Assembly: GCA_022478985.1 (NCBI GenBank)
Contig: JAKSZP010009265.1
Location: forward strand, 170,766 to 234,765
DNA length: 64,000 bases
Reading direction: 5' to 3'
DNA from: Massospora cicadina
Taxonomy: Eukaryota; Entomophthoromycota; Entomophthoromycetes; Entomophthorales; Entomophthoraceae
Shown here: positions 1-10,339 of the stretch, piece by piece
How positions within the stretch are numbered: position 1 is the first letter of the stretch
How the letters are laid out: the number at the start of each line of letters is the position of its first letter
The notes under the pieces: model-generated
What the model saw: only the letters and a program-made list of their open reading frames with translations
Databases searched by the model: none
What the model was told of the DNA's origin: nothing
Program-made: the position numbers and the translations under genes

Positions 1-1001
1 AACCCATCAAACCCCCACTCCCTGATGAAATACCTGGCATCACACACATCAGCCACAGGTCCTCACGGGACAAAAACCCACTACAAACGAATCCTACTCT
101 CCATGCGAAGCGCAGAGTGGAGAATTCGTATTAGTGGACATACAACCCAAAGAGGCCGCCCCTCTCCTCAGTTCACACAAGAGGTACAGGGGCTACCCAT
201 CCGTGATGGCGTGATCCCCATTCGACCCCAAGTCCTATCCAGGGTGGACTACCTGGACATGATGGACATCCCTTATTCCACTGAGACCCAAAAGACTATC
301 TGGAAATACGCACACCATCCTCTGTTGCTGCCTCAAGTCCGTTCCCATGTGTGGCGCTGCCTGAGGCGGGTGTATCGTACAGCTGAGCGCTCTAATGCTT
401 TACACTCATCCTGTGTCGTGTGTGGCCAGTATGGAACGCTGTTCCACCGCCTGGAGAAGTGTCCCACCTCTAAAGTAATATGGCGCGAAGTCCAACGTCT
501 GCTAGGCCAGGATCAAACACATCCCTTCAGTCTGTCAAGAGATATGTTTGCTTCATCAATGGCCTCCCCCTCCCACCCTCCCTTCGTGCTCTGGTGGTTG
601 CAATCGCCATGTGGACTATCCACACGATTGTCTTGGATGCCATCGCCGGATCCATCCCCACCCTCCCTGAAGCTGTCCACAGATTCCGGTCTCATTTGGT
701 GGATCACTTTCAAGCGTGGATGTTTGGATATCTTCCACCACGTCGCCGGCAGCTGGTCTCCTCCTGGTTCCCAGTCTGGTTCATCAAATCAGACCCCTTC
801 CTCCACACGTGCTCAATAGTGGCTACGCCCCCCCTACACACGTTCCCTCCCCCTCCCCATAAGTGGCGTTCCCGCTGGCAACAAGAGATAGCATCGCTTC
901 TCTGGGGTGCCTCACCTGGTAATGAGTTTTGTCTCGTCTGAGTCATATTCGGAAGTGTCCGTCCCATGGTCAGCCTTCCCCACAATAAATTAAATTAAAT
1001 C
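1..1001 (+). mobile_element. LINE-B, 3' end of a non-LTR retrotransposon
   Basis: The 3' part of a LINE that begins left of the window. It holds the end of ORF2, then a short 3' UTR ending in a simple A+T tail (about 981-1001). The last 40 bases read gtccgtcccatggt, then cagccttccccacaataaat. This tail recurs, diverged, at the ends of the elements at 37.2, 55.1 and 61.4 kb and of SINE1. That makes this the only RT-encoding member seen here of the 'tail B' group. The 3' target duplication cannot be paired because the 5' end is outside the window. Confidence 0.8.
25..941 (+). pseudogene. LINE-B ORF2 C-terminal region (post-RT, CCHC zinc motif)
   Basis: Encodes the region after the reverse transcriptase of a LINE ORF2. 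The first frame (25-819) contains VWRCLRRVYRTAERS and a cysteine-histidine motif CVVCGQYGTLFHRLEKC, followed by an IW.EV.RLL segment. The same arrangement occurs in LINE-A near 50.4 kb (CVEPIDSHLHHFFTC). At about 530-580 the conserved reading passes to another frame (480-941), which has AIAMWTIHTIVLDA, matching AYATAIWTIHNSFLRAA in LINE-A. A frameshift is therefore present. The C-terminal zinc motif is typical of L1/Tx1- and Tad-like LINEs and is thought to bind nucleic acid. No RNase H domain is visible. Dead copy, moderately old. Confidence 0.75.
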
Positions 1002-1749
1002 TTGGACTACCTGTGAGGTGAACTTAACCATTGTCTGAAAGTAAAGTTTGTGGGTTTCCCTGCTGGGTTAAAACAGATCAGATAAGAAATAGAGCCATAG
1101 CTTTTGCAGTTGCAGTGGAAATGAAATTCGCTTTGACCCATTTTTTCAGATGAATTATGGCTAGAGGTTATATTTATGACCATGCAGCTAGGTGGGAAGA
1201 AGGCCTACTACATCAATGTTAATGATGTTGTAAAGGCTCGTCAGGGAAATGACTGAGTGTTGATATCAAGGACTGGCCCAAACTTGGGATCAGCAAGTAA
1301 TGCAAGCTTCCAGGATATCTTAGATAGTTTTTACCATTCAGTCCCACTAACATCATGTCTTTAGATACTCTTAAGTCTTCTTTACAGCCCCTTGTCCCAC
1401 ATTTGCTTGTCCCTCTAGGATAACATTGGTTTTTCAAAGAAGGGCAGATGTTTGGGGAAGCCATTTTGTATTGACCCTTTTATATAGCAACCCATCCTTG
1501 ATCTTTGTATCTTGGGCCATCTTTTGGATCTAAGTCTCAACCTCTGGAGTTTTTTAATTCCCAGTTTTCAGGTTGGGCAATTAGATCATACAATTTTTTT
1601 TCTCATTATGATAATTTATTACAACTAATTTGATTCAAGAAAAACTAAGTTTGATAATCTCTTTGAGGAGCTTAGTGTGCACCCAATTTCAGATAAAGAT
1701 TAGGCTAGTGTTAAAGGGCACATAACTGGTCTTCACACTGTCCAAAATT
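1002..1749. other. No gene seen; A+T-rich spacer
   Basis: No convincing frame, RNA gene or repeat boundary found here. The minus-strand frame at 1219-1464 has no recognisable motif. Confidence 0.5.
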
Positions 1750-2055
1750 AGGAAACGCCCCGGTGATACTGGTAGCCAGGTCAAAAAAGATAGTGGCAGT
1801 GAGTATCTCGCCGGAGTTTTTAGCTTGGCAAACCAAATGCAACCAATACATTAAAAATCCACAATAACAGCCCCTGTCGTCAGTGGAGCACAGGATTCAA
1901 GTTTTTTTTGGATAAGAATTTGAAATCACCATAAGAAAAATCTGTAGCTTGTCACAAACACTTCCCGTTTTACATGTATGTAGCACCTCATCCCATGACA
2001 TGGGTTACATAGACCTCATTTTAAAACTTCTTAAGTAGCGGACAAAACTTCACAG

Positions 2056-2803
2056 GTGAGTGTGATGGTAGATCTTCCATATGGTCATTGGGTGGTTAAA
2101 ACAAAGTGCACTCAATGGACCAAATCTAACCAAATTTTCGTTACTTTTGACTTCCTCCCCACTACAGTAAATGTACAGTACTTGGAAGTTGCCTCTCAGA
2201 TGGATCAAAAAGGTATGGGGAATTACACTCTTTCAAAATGTAGCGCTTCATGCTTATACTGGAGCTTAGAAAGACAAAGTAATAGCAGTGATAACCTCAT
2301 CTGTGGCTATAGCAGAAGACTTGACCCTAATTTCACACACCGCAGTGCTCAATATTAATGGGCAAAAATCCTGCCCATTCTGCATTAAGTTGGATAGCAC
2401 ACCCCCTATATGCACCTTCTGTCATGATTTTGGCCATAAGGCACGCACCTGCCCCTCCAAAGAGGGAATTGATTAGAATGAAATCCTTCCCAGCGCGATG
2501 TGAAGTGCTGACTTCCATCACAAACCAGCCATTGACTCTGACGCCGCATTCCCTTGGGGTAATCAAAGATGTTCCATTAAGGTAAAACCTATATCCCTGA
2601 AAGAACGCAAAAAGACCAAACAGGCCCATGTAGCAGTGTCCAAGGAAGCGTCTATGGATGCTTCTGTGATCCCACATGCCCAGACAAAGGATGATATCAA
2701 TACATTCGCAGCTGAAGTGGCTCAAGAATCCACTCACCAATCAGATTGGGCTCATGAACCTTCTAACCAAATGAATGAGTTAGCTTTACACGAGCAATAT
2801 TAA
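2056..2803 (+). pseudogene. LINE-C ORF1-like protein with zinc knuckle
   Basis: Broken frames (2056-2358, 2288-2476 and their continuation) encode a LINE ORF1-type protein. The N-terminal part includes QIFVTFDFLPTTVNVQYL, resembling the RRM-like part of LINE-A ORF1 (WVTFSNLPTTVDPESL). It is followed by a CCHC knuckle CTFCHDFGHKARTC at about 2408-2450, plus an extra CPFC pair just upstream. A charged tail with many E, S and H follows to about 2800. At least two frameshifts are present. ORF1 proteins coat LINE RNA and assist target-primed reverse transcription. The endonuclease remnant starts about 260 bp downstream on the same strand, as expected for ORF1-ORF2 order. Confidence 0.6.
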
Positions 2804-3062
2804 CAAGCACTGATGAATCCAATTCTATCAAACAACTCTTCCTGAGCTTTTGTTGACCTTTAATATTGCACCACAGATGCACACCAAAACAAAAGGGCAA
2901 CCCAAATCAACAAAAACTTAAGTCTAACAATAAACCCACAGCGAAGGCAATACCTATAGACAGTTACAAAATGTGGTGTCTTATTCACAATGCAAGGCTG
3001 CTGAGAAACCTGGTAAAGCAGCACAGGAAGGACAAGGGGGACCATCCCCTAGCATCTTAGGT

Positions 3063-3715
3063 GCAAAGGGGGATCCTTCACAATAGAGACGTTGAACATC
3101 GTTGGACTCAAGGCCTCGCCATCTCAGGCTACTAATTAAGTTTTAAAAAAATTAATTACCTGTGGGCATCCTAGTTAAACAGGAGCCCAACTGTTCACAC
3201 AGTGCCGAGGAAACATGGGCAACCATGCTCCTCCCCTCCCTTTACTTTTGGTCACCGTATTGTGGGGTGCTTATATGTGTGACCCATAGGTTTAAATTAA
3301 TTTCTAAAATTTTGTACAAAAAATGGATGTGTGCTGGTTGTTCCCTTTTCATGGGATGATGAAGTGCACACTATCATTAGTATTTATGCATCAACCTGTT
3401 CATGGGCTCACTGGGAATACCTTTCAACTGTAACTTTGTTACCACTTCCACCTGATTTGTTTGTGGTGGGTGACCTGAACTGCTGGCCAAACTGGCCACT
3501 GACCACTGACCTTCAACGCCTACCCCCCACAGGGGCACATCAAACTTCACGTTCTAAAAGCCACCTTGGGTTTTTAATACCCTCCTCAGGCATGTACTGC
3601 TGCTTCCCAACATGTCCCATCACATGTGCACAACAGTAAGCTTAGGTGTAAGTCCCACAGTGCCTTATTCTTGTCACGTTGAACTTTTGGCACCAGATTG
3701 CACACTTTATGTTGA
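3063..3715 (+). pseudogene. LINE-C ORF2, apurinic-type endonuclease remnant
   Basis: Frames 3162-3359 and 3331-3639 carry pieces of a LINE endonuclease. The clearest piece is FVVGDLNCWPNWPLTTDLQ (about 3460-3518), the GD.N active-site segment of the exonuclease III-like fold, preceded by IISIYAS. LINE-A has the equivalent LLGDFNTTISR. The domain stops abruptly where the G1 LTR begins at 3716, so G1 appears to have landed in it. Matching reverse transcriptase pieces of a LINE resume on the same strand at 14.6 kb. Whether these belong to one copy is inferred from order and strand only. Confidence 0.6.
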
Positions 3716-4565
3716 TGTCATAGTTGGAAAATTACATCATCCTTAGACCAACATGAAAGACAAAGCTGCATGCAGGGAGGACAAAGAGGTGAAATAACAG
3801 GCCTCCCTGACCTCAAGCATACCATAGAACAACATTGTTTGAAGGCAAAATATGCTAAGTTGGTCCTATGGAAGCAAGCAAAGTTCAGCCCTGCATGAGA
3901 GCAGGAGCGTTAAAACAAAATAGCTTTGTAATAGATAAAAATGGTACTTTTCAGTTTCTAGGAGAATGGGGACTTGAAACCCGTTTTTTTTGAACTTTGA
4001 GCTTGGGTCAGCTGCTTTTACAATTAATTACCCGAGTTTGGTCAATTACCCAGTATAGTGTATTCCCTAATGGAAGCGTGCACCTATTGGCATGCCTCGG
4101 CTTAGACCCACTTCCCTTGATTGATTGCCTTTCTGAAATCCCTTAAATATCTTTTGTCCAGACCAATCTCTCCTGTTGGTCAACTTCTCTTAAAAAACCC
4201 TCATTTAGTACATCATTTTATACTTTTTATGTTATCTTGAACGTTTCCTGTGCACGGACCTGTTTAAGAAGGTCTTGCGCAATGTTGACCATTTAATTTT
4301 TACAGCGATAAATCTATCCACTTGTACACCGTTGGGCTGCCTAAGTTCCCTCAACCTAGGACGCTTATACCTTACCACTCCATGCATTGCTTTGCTCCCT
4401 TTGGGTTTCTACATCTAATAATAACCTATATTAACTGAGTTATTTTAGCTCTCACACCCTCTGCTTGGCTCTGGTAAATTTTGTACTTGCGACTAGTTCC
4501 CTGGCATTGGCCCTGTGCACCGTGAACCTCCACGCTGGGAACAGGAGAGTTATAGACATTCTCCT
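3716..4565 (+). repeat. G1 5' LTR
   Basis: Starts TGTCATAGTTGG and ends around gagttatagacattctcct. It aligns along its whole length with 8811-9661. LTRs carry the promoter, polyadenylation signal and integration ends. The usual terminal CA is not clear, so the right edge was set where similarity between the two copies stops. Confidence 0.85.
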
Positions 4566-5330
4566 TAAATTAATTGGCCAACTGCTTTCTTTTACGTGCA
4601 TGAACTTTTTTCTTCGTGGGACTTTCACAAAGTGTAAATGGTGTGCGCCAGCTGTGGGCGTTGGCTGTGTTCAGTCGCACCACTGTTTCCTCTTTTCCCC
4701 AAAGGTTGGAGCATTTCAGCATTAATTTAGCTGTCTCTTATTGGAAAGTACTCACACTTCTTGCTCATACCTGGTGGATATGGATGCTTCGCGGTCCAGA
4801 AGTCATGATTCACCAACTTTGCATTAAATTAATGAAAAATTGATTTCAATAAGTGGGGTTTACTTCAGCAGCAGGTTCAGACAATGTAGGCGGAATCTTC
4901 AAAATGGGCCTGGGGGTGATGGCCTTGGATAATGTTGGGCAATCCATTGCTGTAATGGCATCAGGGTCATTCACAACTAAAACCACATTCTATAAAGAAA
5001 ATAAATATACCTACAAACCATATTTACTATTCTATGGCTCATATATGGAACCTACTACTGTGTATCAAGTTACCCCAAAGAACCCCTGTTTGACCTATTC
5101 CATGATCCTCAGCACTCAGTAGGTTGAAAAAGAACTACATTTACAATATGAAAATGTTTATGCCCCTGCTGAAGATATGATAGGATATGGGGCCTCAGTA
5201 GTAAGAGTGGCTAAATATACCTCTCCATTCTTTGATTTAAAAAATACCAGGGTGACATGTTAATGCCAGATAAAGAGTTTTTTGGTGAAGTACTGCGTTT
5301 TCTGTTTTAAATAAAGAACATTCGGGTTAT
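4566..5330 (+). pseudogene. G1 gag-like leader region, degenerate
   Basis: The region between the 5' LTR and protease holds broken frames (4853-5122 and onward). The stretch around 5155-5260 reads YAPAEDMIGYGASVVRVAKY in frame, and G2 has the equivalent YVTAEDMLVYVASVVRVIKY at about 30210-30270. A conserved segment upstream of the protease in two copies suggests a gag-pol coding region, but I do not recognise a capsid or zinc knuckle. Confidence 0.45.
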
Positions 5331-5359
5331 TTTCACTGACTGCTACCCTTTCCCCCTTT

Positions 5360-5690
5360 GGGGAAATTCAGAACCACTATTTTGGTGGATACTGGAGCCT
5401 CTGAAAAATTTTATGGACCAAATCCTAGCCGACTATATTGAGATGAGTTATGTACCAGGTGTTATGGTTAGAGGAGGGGCGTCCCAAGATATTCCCATGC
5501 TGAGAATTTGGGGTTCAGTGGACTATCAAGTTAGCAACTATCATTTTTCTGACCACTTTCAAGTTGTCAAAAACCTCTTGTACCCCATTATTTTGGATGT
5601 AGAGTGGTGGCGAAAGTTTGATGTCAGGATTAACTTGAAAAAAATACCCTATCCCTCACATTATAAAATGATCGCACATTAGTTGTTCCT
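5360..5690 (+). pseudogene. G1 aspartic protease
   Basis: Contains TILVDTGAS (about 5377-5403), the catalytic D-T-G of a retropepsin. It is followed by a body with GVMVRGGASQDIPML and a conserved FSDHFQVVKNLLYPIILDVEWW segment seen also in G2 (30590-30660), here trimmed by frameshift near 5400. The protease would cleave the Gag-Pol polyprotein. In the readable frame the body runs 5413-5682 and ends in a stop. Confidence 0.7.
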
Positions 5691-5859
5691 TCGTTTGAGG
5701 CTAACTTCAAGGAGATTTTCCCACTGGCCCAACATCCACACTCTTAGTCTCGCTCCATTGTTAAAGCCCTCGCTGGAGGTGCCCTACCCTTCTTGTCTAC
5801 AGGGTTTGGGATATTCATTTGATGCAGCTTCAGCTAATGAATTACCTGCTCATTAAGAG

Positions 5860-6620
5860 TTTGATTGTGAGTTCAAGCTCACTGTTGATCTGGTGCACAT
5901 ATCTTCCCTGATTTACCCATTGTCTTTACGGGAGGAAGAATCATTAGATGTGTGAGTTAAGGAGCAGTTAGCCAAAGGCATGACTTTCAGCGTACCTCCC
6001 CGGTATGCTCCCCACTTCACTTTGTGGTGAAAGCCAATGGAACTTTATGCCTTTGTGTAGATTATGGGAACCTGAACAATGTTACCGTATTAGACCTCCA
6101 TCACATCCCTTTGGATTTTCAGATTGCGCGCTATGTAGAGAAGGCTAAAGTATTTTCTAAACTGAATTTCCTCAATGCGTTCAACTAAATCTGGATTAAG
6201 AAGAGGCAGGAGTGTTTAACAGCATTCCATACCAGAAAAGGGATTTTCCAGTTTTGGGTCATGCCATTTGGGCTTAAGAATGCCCCTGTTATCATTCAAC
6301 GCCGCATTGATGCAGCTTTGGGGGACCTGCTGGGGTATGCGCGGTTGTCTAACTGAATGATATTCTGGTGTTTGCCCCAATCATAAGTCCCATGCACTAC
6401 ACCATCAGCAAGTGGTGGAGAGGTTAATGGCAGCCCGCCTTATGCTGAAGATCAGCAAGTGTAAATTCTTCATGTCTTAAGTTAATTTTTCTGGGAAATG
6501 TAATGTTTGACCAAGGACATATTATAACTCCAGACAAGGAGAAGGCAATTCGTGAGTGGGCCACCCTTAATCCAGTATAGAAATTAAGGAGTTTTTTAGG
6601 ACCTGACAATTTCTCAAGAA
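5860..6620 (+). pseudogene. G1 reverse transcriptase
   Basis: RT blocks are readable across several frames: IYPLSLREEESLDV, NGTLCLCVDYGNLNNV, an FSKLNFLNAFN segment, and VMPFGLKNAPVIIQRRIDAAL. The catalytic YMDD box near 6342-6365 is ruined: a stop stands before it and the first aspartate reads as asparagine (LNDILVFA). Stops and frameshifts every 100-300 bp show the copy is dead. Domain order protease-RT-RNase H-integrase is that of Ty3/gypsy. Confidence 0.75.
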
Positions 6621-6624
6621 GTTA

Positions 6625-7175
6625 ATGCCCAATATTTCCGAGGTGGCAGCGCCCTTGTATAAGGCTAGTGGTGCAAAAGTGCTTCAGTGGTCCCCCATTT
6701 TGGAGAATGCTTTCCAAGCAGTGAAGTGCACCCTGTTGTCCACGTCCATCCTTTGCCATGTTGATCCTTCAAAAAAGTTCATTGTGTCTACTGATGCCTC
6801 CAACTTCGCCATAGTGGCTGCCTTGTTACAAGTAGGCAAAGATACATAGAGCATCTGGTGGGATATATTTCTAGAAAAATGTCTTTGCCTAAGCTAAAAT
6901 ACGCTGTTTATGACAAAGAATTACTAGAAGTGGTGGAAGTGCTGACATATTGGCAACATAACTCGCATGGCTCTTCCCAACCTTTCTGTGTATGTACAGA
7001 TCACCGTGCTCTACTGTACTACCACGCTCCTCATGTCTTAACTCCAGAGCAGACCCGTTGGTATGAGACCATTGCCCAGTTTTCATTTTCTTATGAGTTC
7101 ACCAAGGACAAGGAGAATGGGTTAGTGGATGATTTGAGCCGCAATCATGAATTAGTCCCGATCCAAAGGAGGTAG
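6625..7175 (+). pseudogene. G1 RNase H region
   Basis: Frames 6625-6849 and 6858-7175 encode the connection and RNase H part. Visible are KVLQWSPILENAFQAVKCTL, then FIVSTDASNFAIVAALLQV with the first catalytic aspartate (TDAS). LPKLKYAVYDKELLEVVEVL supplies the glutamate, CVCTDHRALLYY and VDDLSRN the later acidic residues. One stop (6847) splits the domain. Confidence 0.75.
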
Positions 7176-7374
7176 AAGTCCACAACACACAGGTGATGAT
7201 TTCTCCAAATAAAATTTATGTCTCAACTGACCTCTCCCCAGCCTATGAGCCAGCACTTGCACCCCTGAAAAAGCGGAGGGCTACAGTATGTTCAAAAAGG
7301 TAGTCCTTATCAGCCGCTATCAGCTAAATATACAATGGTACTTGCTAAGAGCGCTCTGAATCAGAAGGATCTAA

Positions 7375-8417
7375 TTGGGGGTTTACCATGTAAAGGATGA
7401 GATGGTGAGATTTCAGGGGCGCCTATGGGTTCCTGCTGGACCACTTCGCCTGGGAATCATCCGGGACCATCATGATGGAATCACCGTTGGTCATCCTGGG
7501 AAAGCGAAGACCTTGGAGTTAATTCGATGCGCCTACAATTGGAAGGGCTTACCTGCTCAAGTGGGACGGTATTGTAAAGAGTGCCTGATCTGCAATCAAA
7601 TGAAACCAAATCGTCAACCTTTAGCGGGTTTGTTTGTACCAGACCAAAATGATGAATGGCCCTGGACTTCCATATAGATAGATTTCATTGTTTAGTTACC
7701 TTTTTCTGATGGTTATGAAGCCATCATGGTAGTGGTGGACAGTTTTAAAAAGTTCGCCCACTTCATTCTTTGCAGAAAACAATAACCGTGGCTGAGATGG
7801 CTAGGCTCTCGTCCTCATGTGTTTGCGCTTCATTGGGTTCCCCAAGAAATTATTAGTGACTGGGGACCCCAGTTTACCTCCATCTTTTGGTAAGAGTTGT
7901 GTAAGACTCTTCAGATTCGCACCCCCATTAAACTGCTTATCACCCCCAATTAGATAGGCAGACCAAACGAGTGAACCAGTGCTTAGAACAGTTCCTGTGG
8001 TGTTACACTGCCGCAGATCATTCAGATTGGGTTTCTCAACTTCCTATGGCCCAGTTTAGCTACAACAACACTTTACATTCTTTGATTGGTTCTTCACCAT
8101 TTTTCGCCAACCATGGTTTTAATCCCGCCTTTAACATGGAGCCCAGCTGTTGAAAAAAAGTTGAAGCGGTGGTGGACTTTACCAAGACTATCAAGAAAAT
8201 ACACCAGGTGGTTTCCAAGAGTTTGGAGGAAGCAATGCAAGTATATAAGGAGAACACTGATGGTAAGCGGTGTGTGGTTCCTGCGTACAAAGAAGGGAAT
8301 CTCATGATGCTTGATGCCCGTAACATCCTTATCAAGCAGCCATGCAAAAAACTGGAACCAAAGAGGATTGGCCCTTACCGCGTGGTTAGAAAAGTGGCCA
8401 CTCCTCATACCAGCTAG
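7375..8417 (+). pseudogene. G1 integrase
   Basis: Integrase inserts the element's cDNA. The N-terminal HHCC zinc site is clear: DHHDGITVGHPGKAKTLEL then YCKECLICNQMK (7468-7605). The catalytic core follows over stops: IDFIV (about 7678), IISDWGPQFTS (about 7850-7880), and RVNQCLEQFLW with the glutamate (about 7965-7998). RIGPYRVVRKV at about 8365-8400 is the GPY/F module found before the chromodomain in chromoviruses. Several stops and a frameshift near 8100-8170. Confidence 0.8.
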
Positions 8418-8475
8418 ATATTCCATCTTCATTTTGGACCATTTCTGTTTTTCATGAGAGTAAAATTGATGTTGT

Positions 8476-8665
8476 TTGAGGGCCTTCATCGAGTCTCCTG
8501 AGGCTTATCTTGTGGATGGGGTGCCAGAGTGGGAAGTGGAGAAAATAGTAGCCTCCCACAGAGTAAAGAGAAGAATTGAGTACCGGGTATCTTGTAAGGA
8601 GTCAATGCAACGGAGAACAGTTGGGTACCATTGCATGACTGTGTGCATGCCTGATACCTGATTTA
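8476..8665 (+). pseudogene. G1 chromodomain at integrase C-terminus
   Basis: The frame 8476-8661 reads VPEWEVEKIVASHRVKRRIEYRV, shown here only in part because a shift after CKES moves the C-terminal half (ENSWVPLH) to another frame. The W/Y-EVEKI...S and EY.V.WKG-type spacing matches chromodomains that direct chromovirus integration toward particular chromatin marks. This places G1 in the chromovirus branch of Ty3/gypsy. Confidence 0.7.
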
Positions 8666-8792
8666 AGCTTTCCACAAGCGTTTCCCTCAGGCCGCCAGAT
8701 AATAACCAAAGAAAACAATTACCTAAATGAAGTTGGCCCCATCCCATAAGAACTTTTCCCTGGAGCAAGCCCCTGGAAGGGGTTTGATCCCT

Positions 8793-8810
8793 GAAAGGAG
8801 GAGAGGGCAA
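8793..8810 (+). promoter_or_regulatory. G1 polypurine tract
   Basis: The purine run gaaaggaggagagggcaa lies directly against the 3' LTR start (TGTCAT at 8811). This is the expected plus-strand primer site. G2 has the equivalent aaaaggatgagagggtaa before its 3' LTR. Confidence 0.75.
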
Positions 8811-9661
8811 TGTCATGGTTGGAAAATGACATCATCCTTGGGACCAACGTGAAAAGACAAAGCTTCATGCAGGGAGGACAAGAAGGTGAAGTTAGCAGGC
8901 CTCCCTGACCTCAAGCATACCATAAACCAACACTGGGTGAAGGCAAAATATGCCCAAGTTGGTCCTATGGATGCAAGCAAAGTTCAGCCCTGTATGAGAG
9001 CAGGAGCGTTAAAACAAAATAGCTTTGTAATAGATAAAAATGGTACTTTTCAGTTTCTAGGAGAATGGGGACTTGAAACCCGTTTTTTTTGAACTTTGAG
9101 CTTGGGTCAGCTGCTTTTACAATTAATTATCCGAGTTTGGTCAATTACCCAGTATAGTGTATTGCCTAATGGAAGCGTGCACCTATTGGCATGCCTGGCT
9201 TAGACCCACTTTCCTTGATTAACTGTCTTTCTGAAATCCCTTAAATATCTATTGTCCAGACCAATCTCTCCTGTTGGTCTACTTCCCTTACAAAAAACCC
9301 TCATTTAGTACAACAATCTATACATTATGTTATCTTGGACGTTCCTGTTCACTGACCTGTTTGAGAAGGTCTTGCGCAATGTTGACCATTTAATTTTTAC
9401 AGCGATAAATCTATCCACTTGTACACCGTTGGGCTGCCCAAGTTCCCTCAACCTAGGACGCTTATACCTTACCGCTCCATGCATTGCTTTGCTCCCTTTG
9501 AATTTCTACCTCTAATGATAACCTATTTTACTGAGTTATTCTAACTCCCGCACCCTCTGCTAGGCTCTGGTAACTTTTGTACTAGAAACAATTACATTGG
9601 CGTTGGCCCTGTGCACCATGCACCTCCACGCTGGGAACAGAAGAGTTATAGACACTCTCCT
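8811..9661 (+). repeat. G1 3' LTR
   Basis: Second copy of the G1 LTR, starting TGTCATGGTTGG. It is nearly collinear with 3716-4565, with scattered substitutions and short indels. Apparent frames inside it, such as 8886-9092 and 9327-9515, are incidental. Confidence 0.85.
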
Positions 9662-10339
9662 CGTTGGAGATACAACTAAGATGACTGAAATTACTTCAGA
9701 TCTGGAATTGATATTTCAGTCTAATGAAAATAAAAAATCCACGGCGGGTATTTCCAATTCATCATTTGACTGAAGAAAGACCCTTTGGAGTTACCAACCT
9801 CCTATGAAGGGTGAGGCTAACCAATCTGCGGAAGCTCAGCAATCTGAGATGACTAAGAAATCTAAATTGACCAAGTATTTTAAAGGGGCTAAGCCCTCGC
9901 TAAGAAGGTCAATCGCATCTAATAAGAGCTCTATTAGATATGATCATCACAAGTATTTTAATAATAGTGATGATCAGCCATATTGGTCCTATGGTAGAGA
10001 AGATCTTACCTCAGGTGAATCATGGAAATTTTCGTGAAGAACCACAAAATTTTTTCTATAAATATCTATGGTTTTTAATTAATAAAGTATCTCGATTCTT
10101 GTCTCATGTAGCCTAATTTTGATCTATTTAATACATGATTCTGTATTTCCAAGTTGATCCATATTTAGCAATGGAACTAATAACTTCGTTGCAATTGTGT
10201 TAATATTTGCTAAGGCCATAAAACTAATAATTTAATAGCCTTTGTAGCGCCTGCTTATTGAAATTTCTCACAAAATTGCAATACTGGTGCTTTCTGCCAG
10301 GTCTCCTATGAGGCTACCTGTTAAAATATACTTTCACAA
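9662..10339 (+). other. Unassigned stretch with one short frame
   Basis: A frame at 9804-10037 (77 codons) encodes a lysine- and serine-rich peptide (KKSKLTKYFKGAKPSLRRS...). A preceding in-register stretch from about 9680 reads MTEITSDLELIFQSNENKK and stops at 9771. I do not recognise it. It could be the start of G3's coding region, since G3 gag follows on the same strand. No second LTR for G3 was found here. Confidence 0.35.

Larger units (their letters stand above)
3716..9661 (+). mobile_element. G1: Ty3/gypsy chromovirus with both LTRs
   Basis: A complete but inactive Ty3/gypsy element. Direct repeats of about 850 bp lie at 3716-4565 and 8811-9661, both starting TGTCAT. Between them, in order, lie a degenerate gag, protease, RT, RNase H, integrase and chromodomain, all on the plus strand, plus a purine tract before the 3' LTR. 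The two LTRs differ by many substitutions and small indels, so the insertion is old. The 5' flank gttga and the 3' flank (c)gttgg nearly match, which could be a decayed 5-bp target duplication. Related to G2 at 28-34 kb in all domains. Confidence 0.85.
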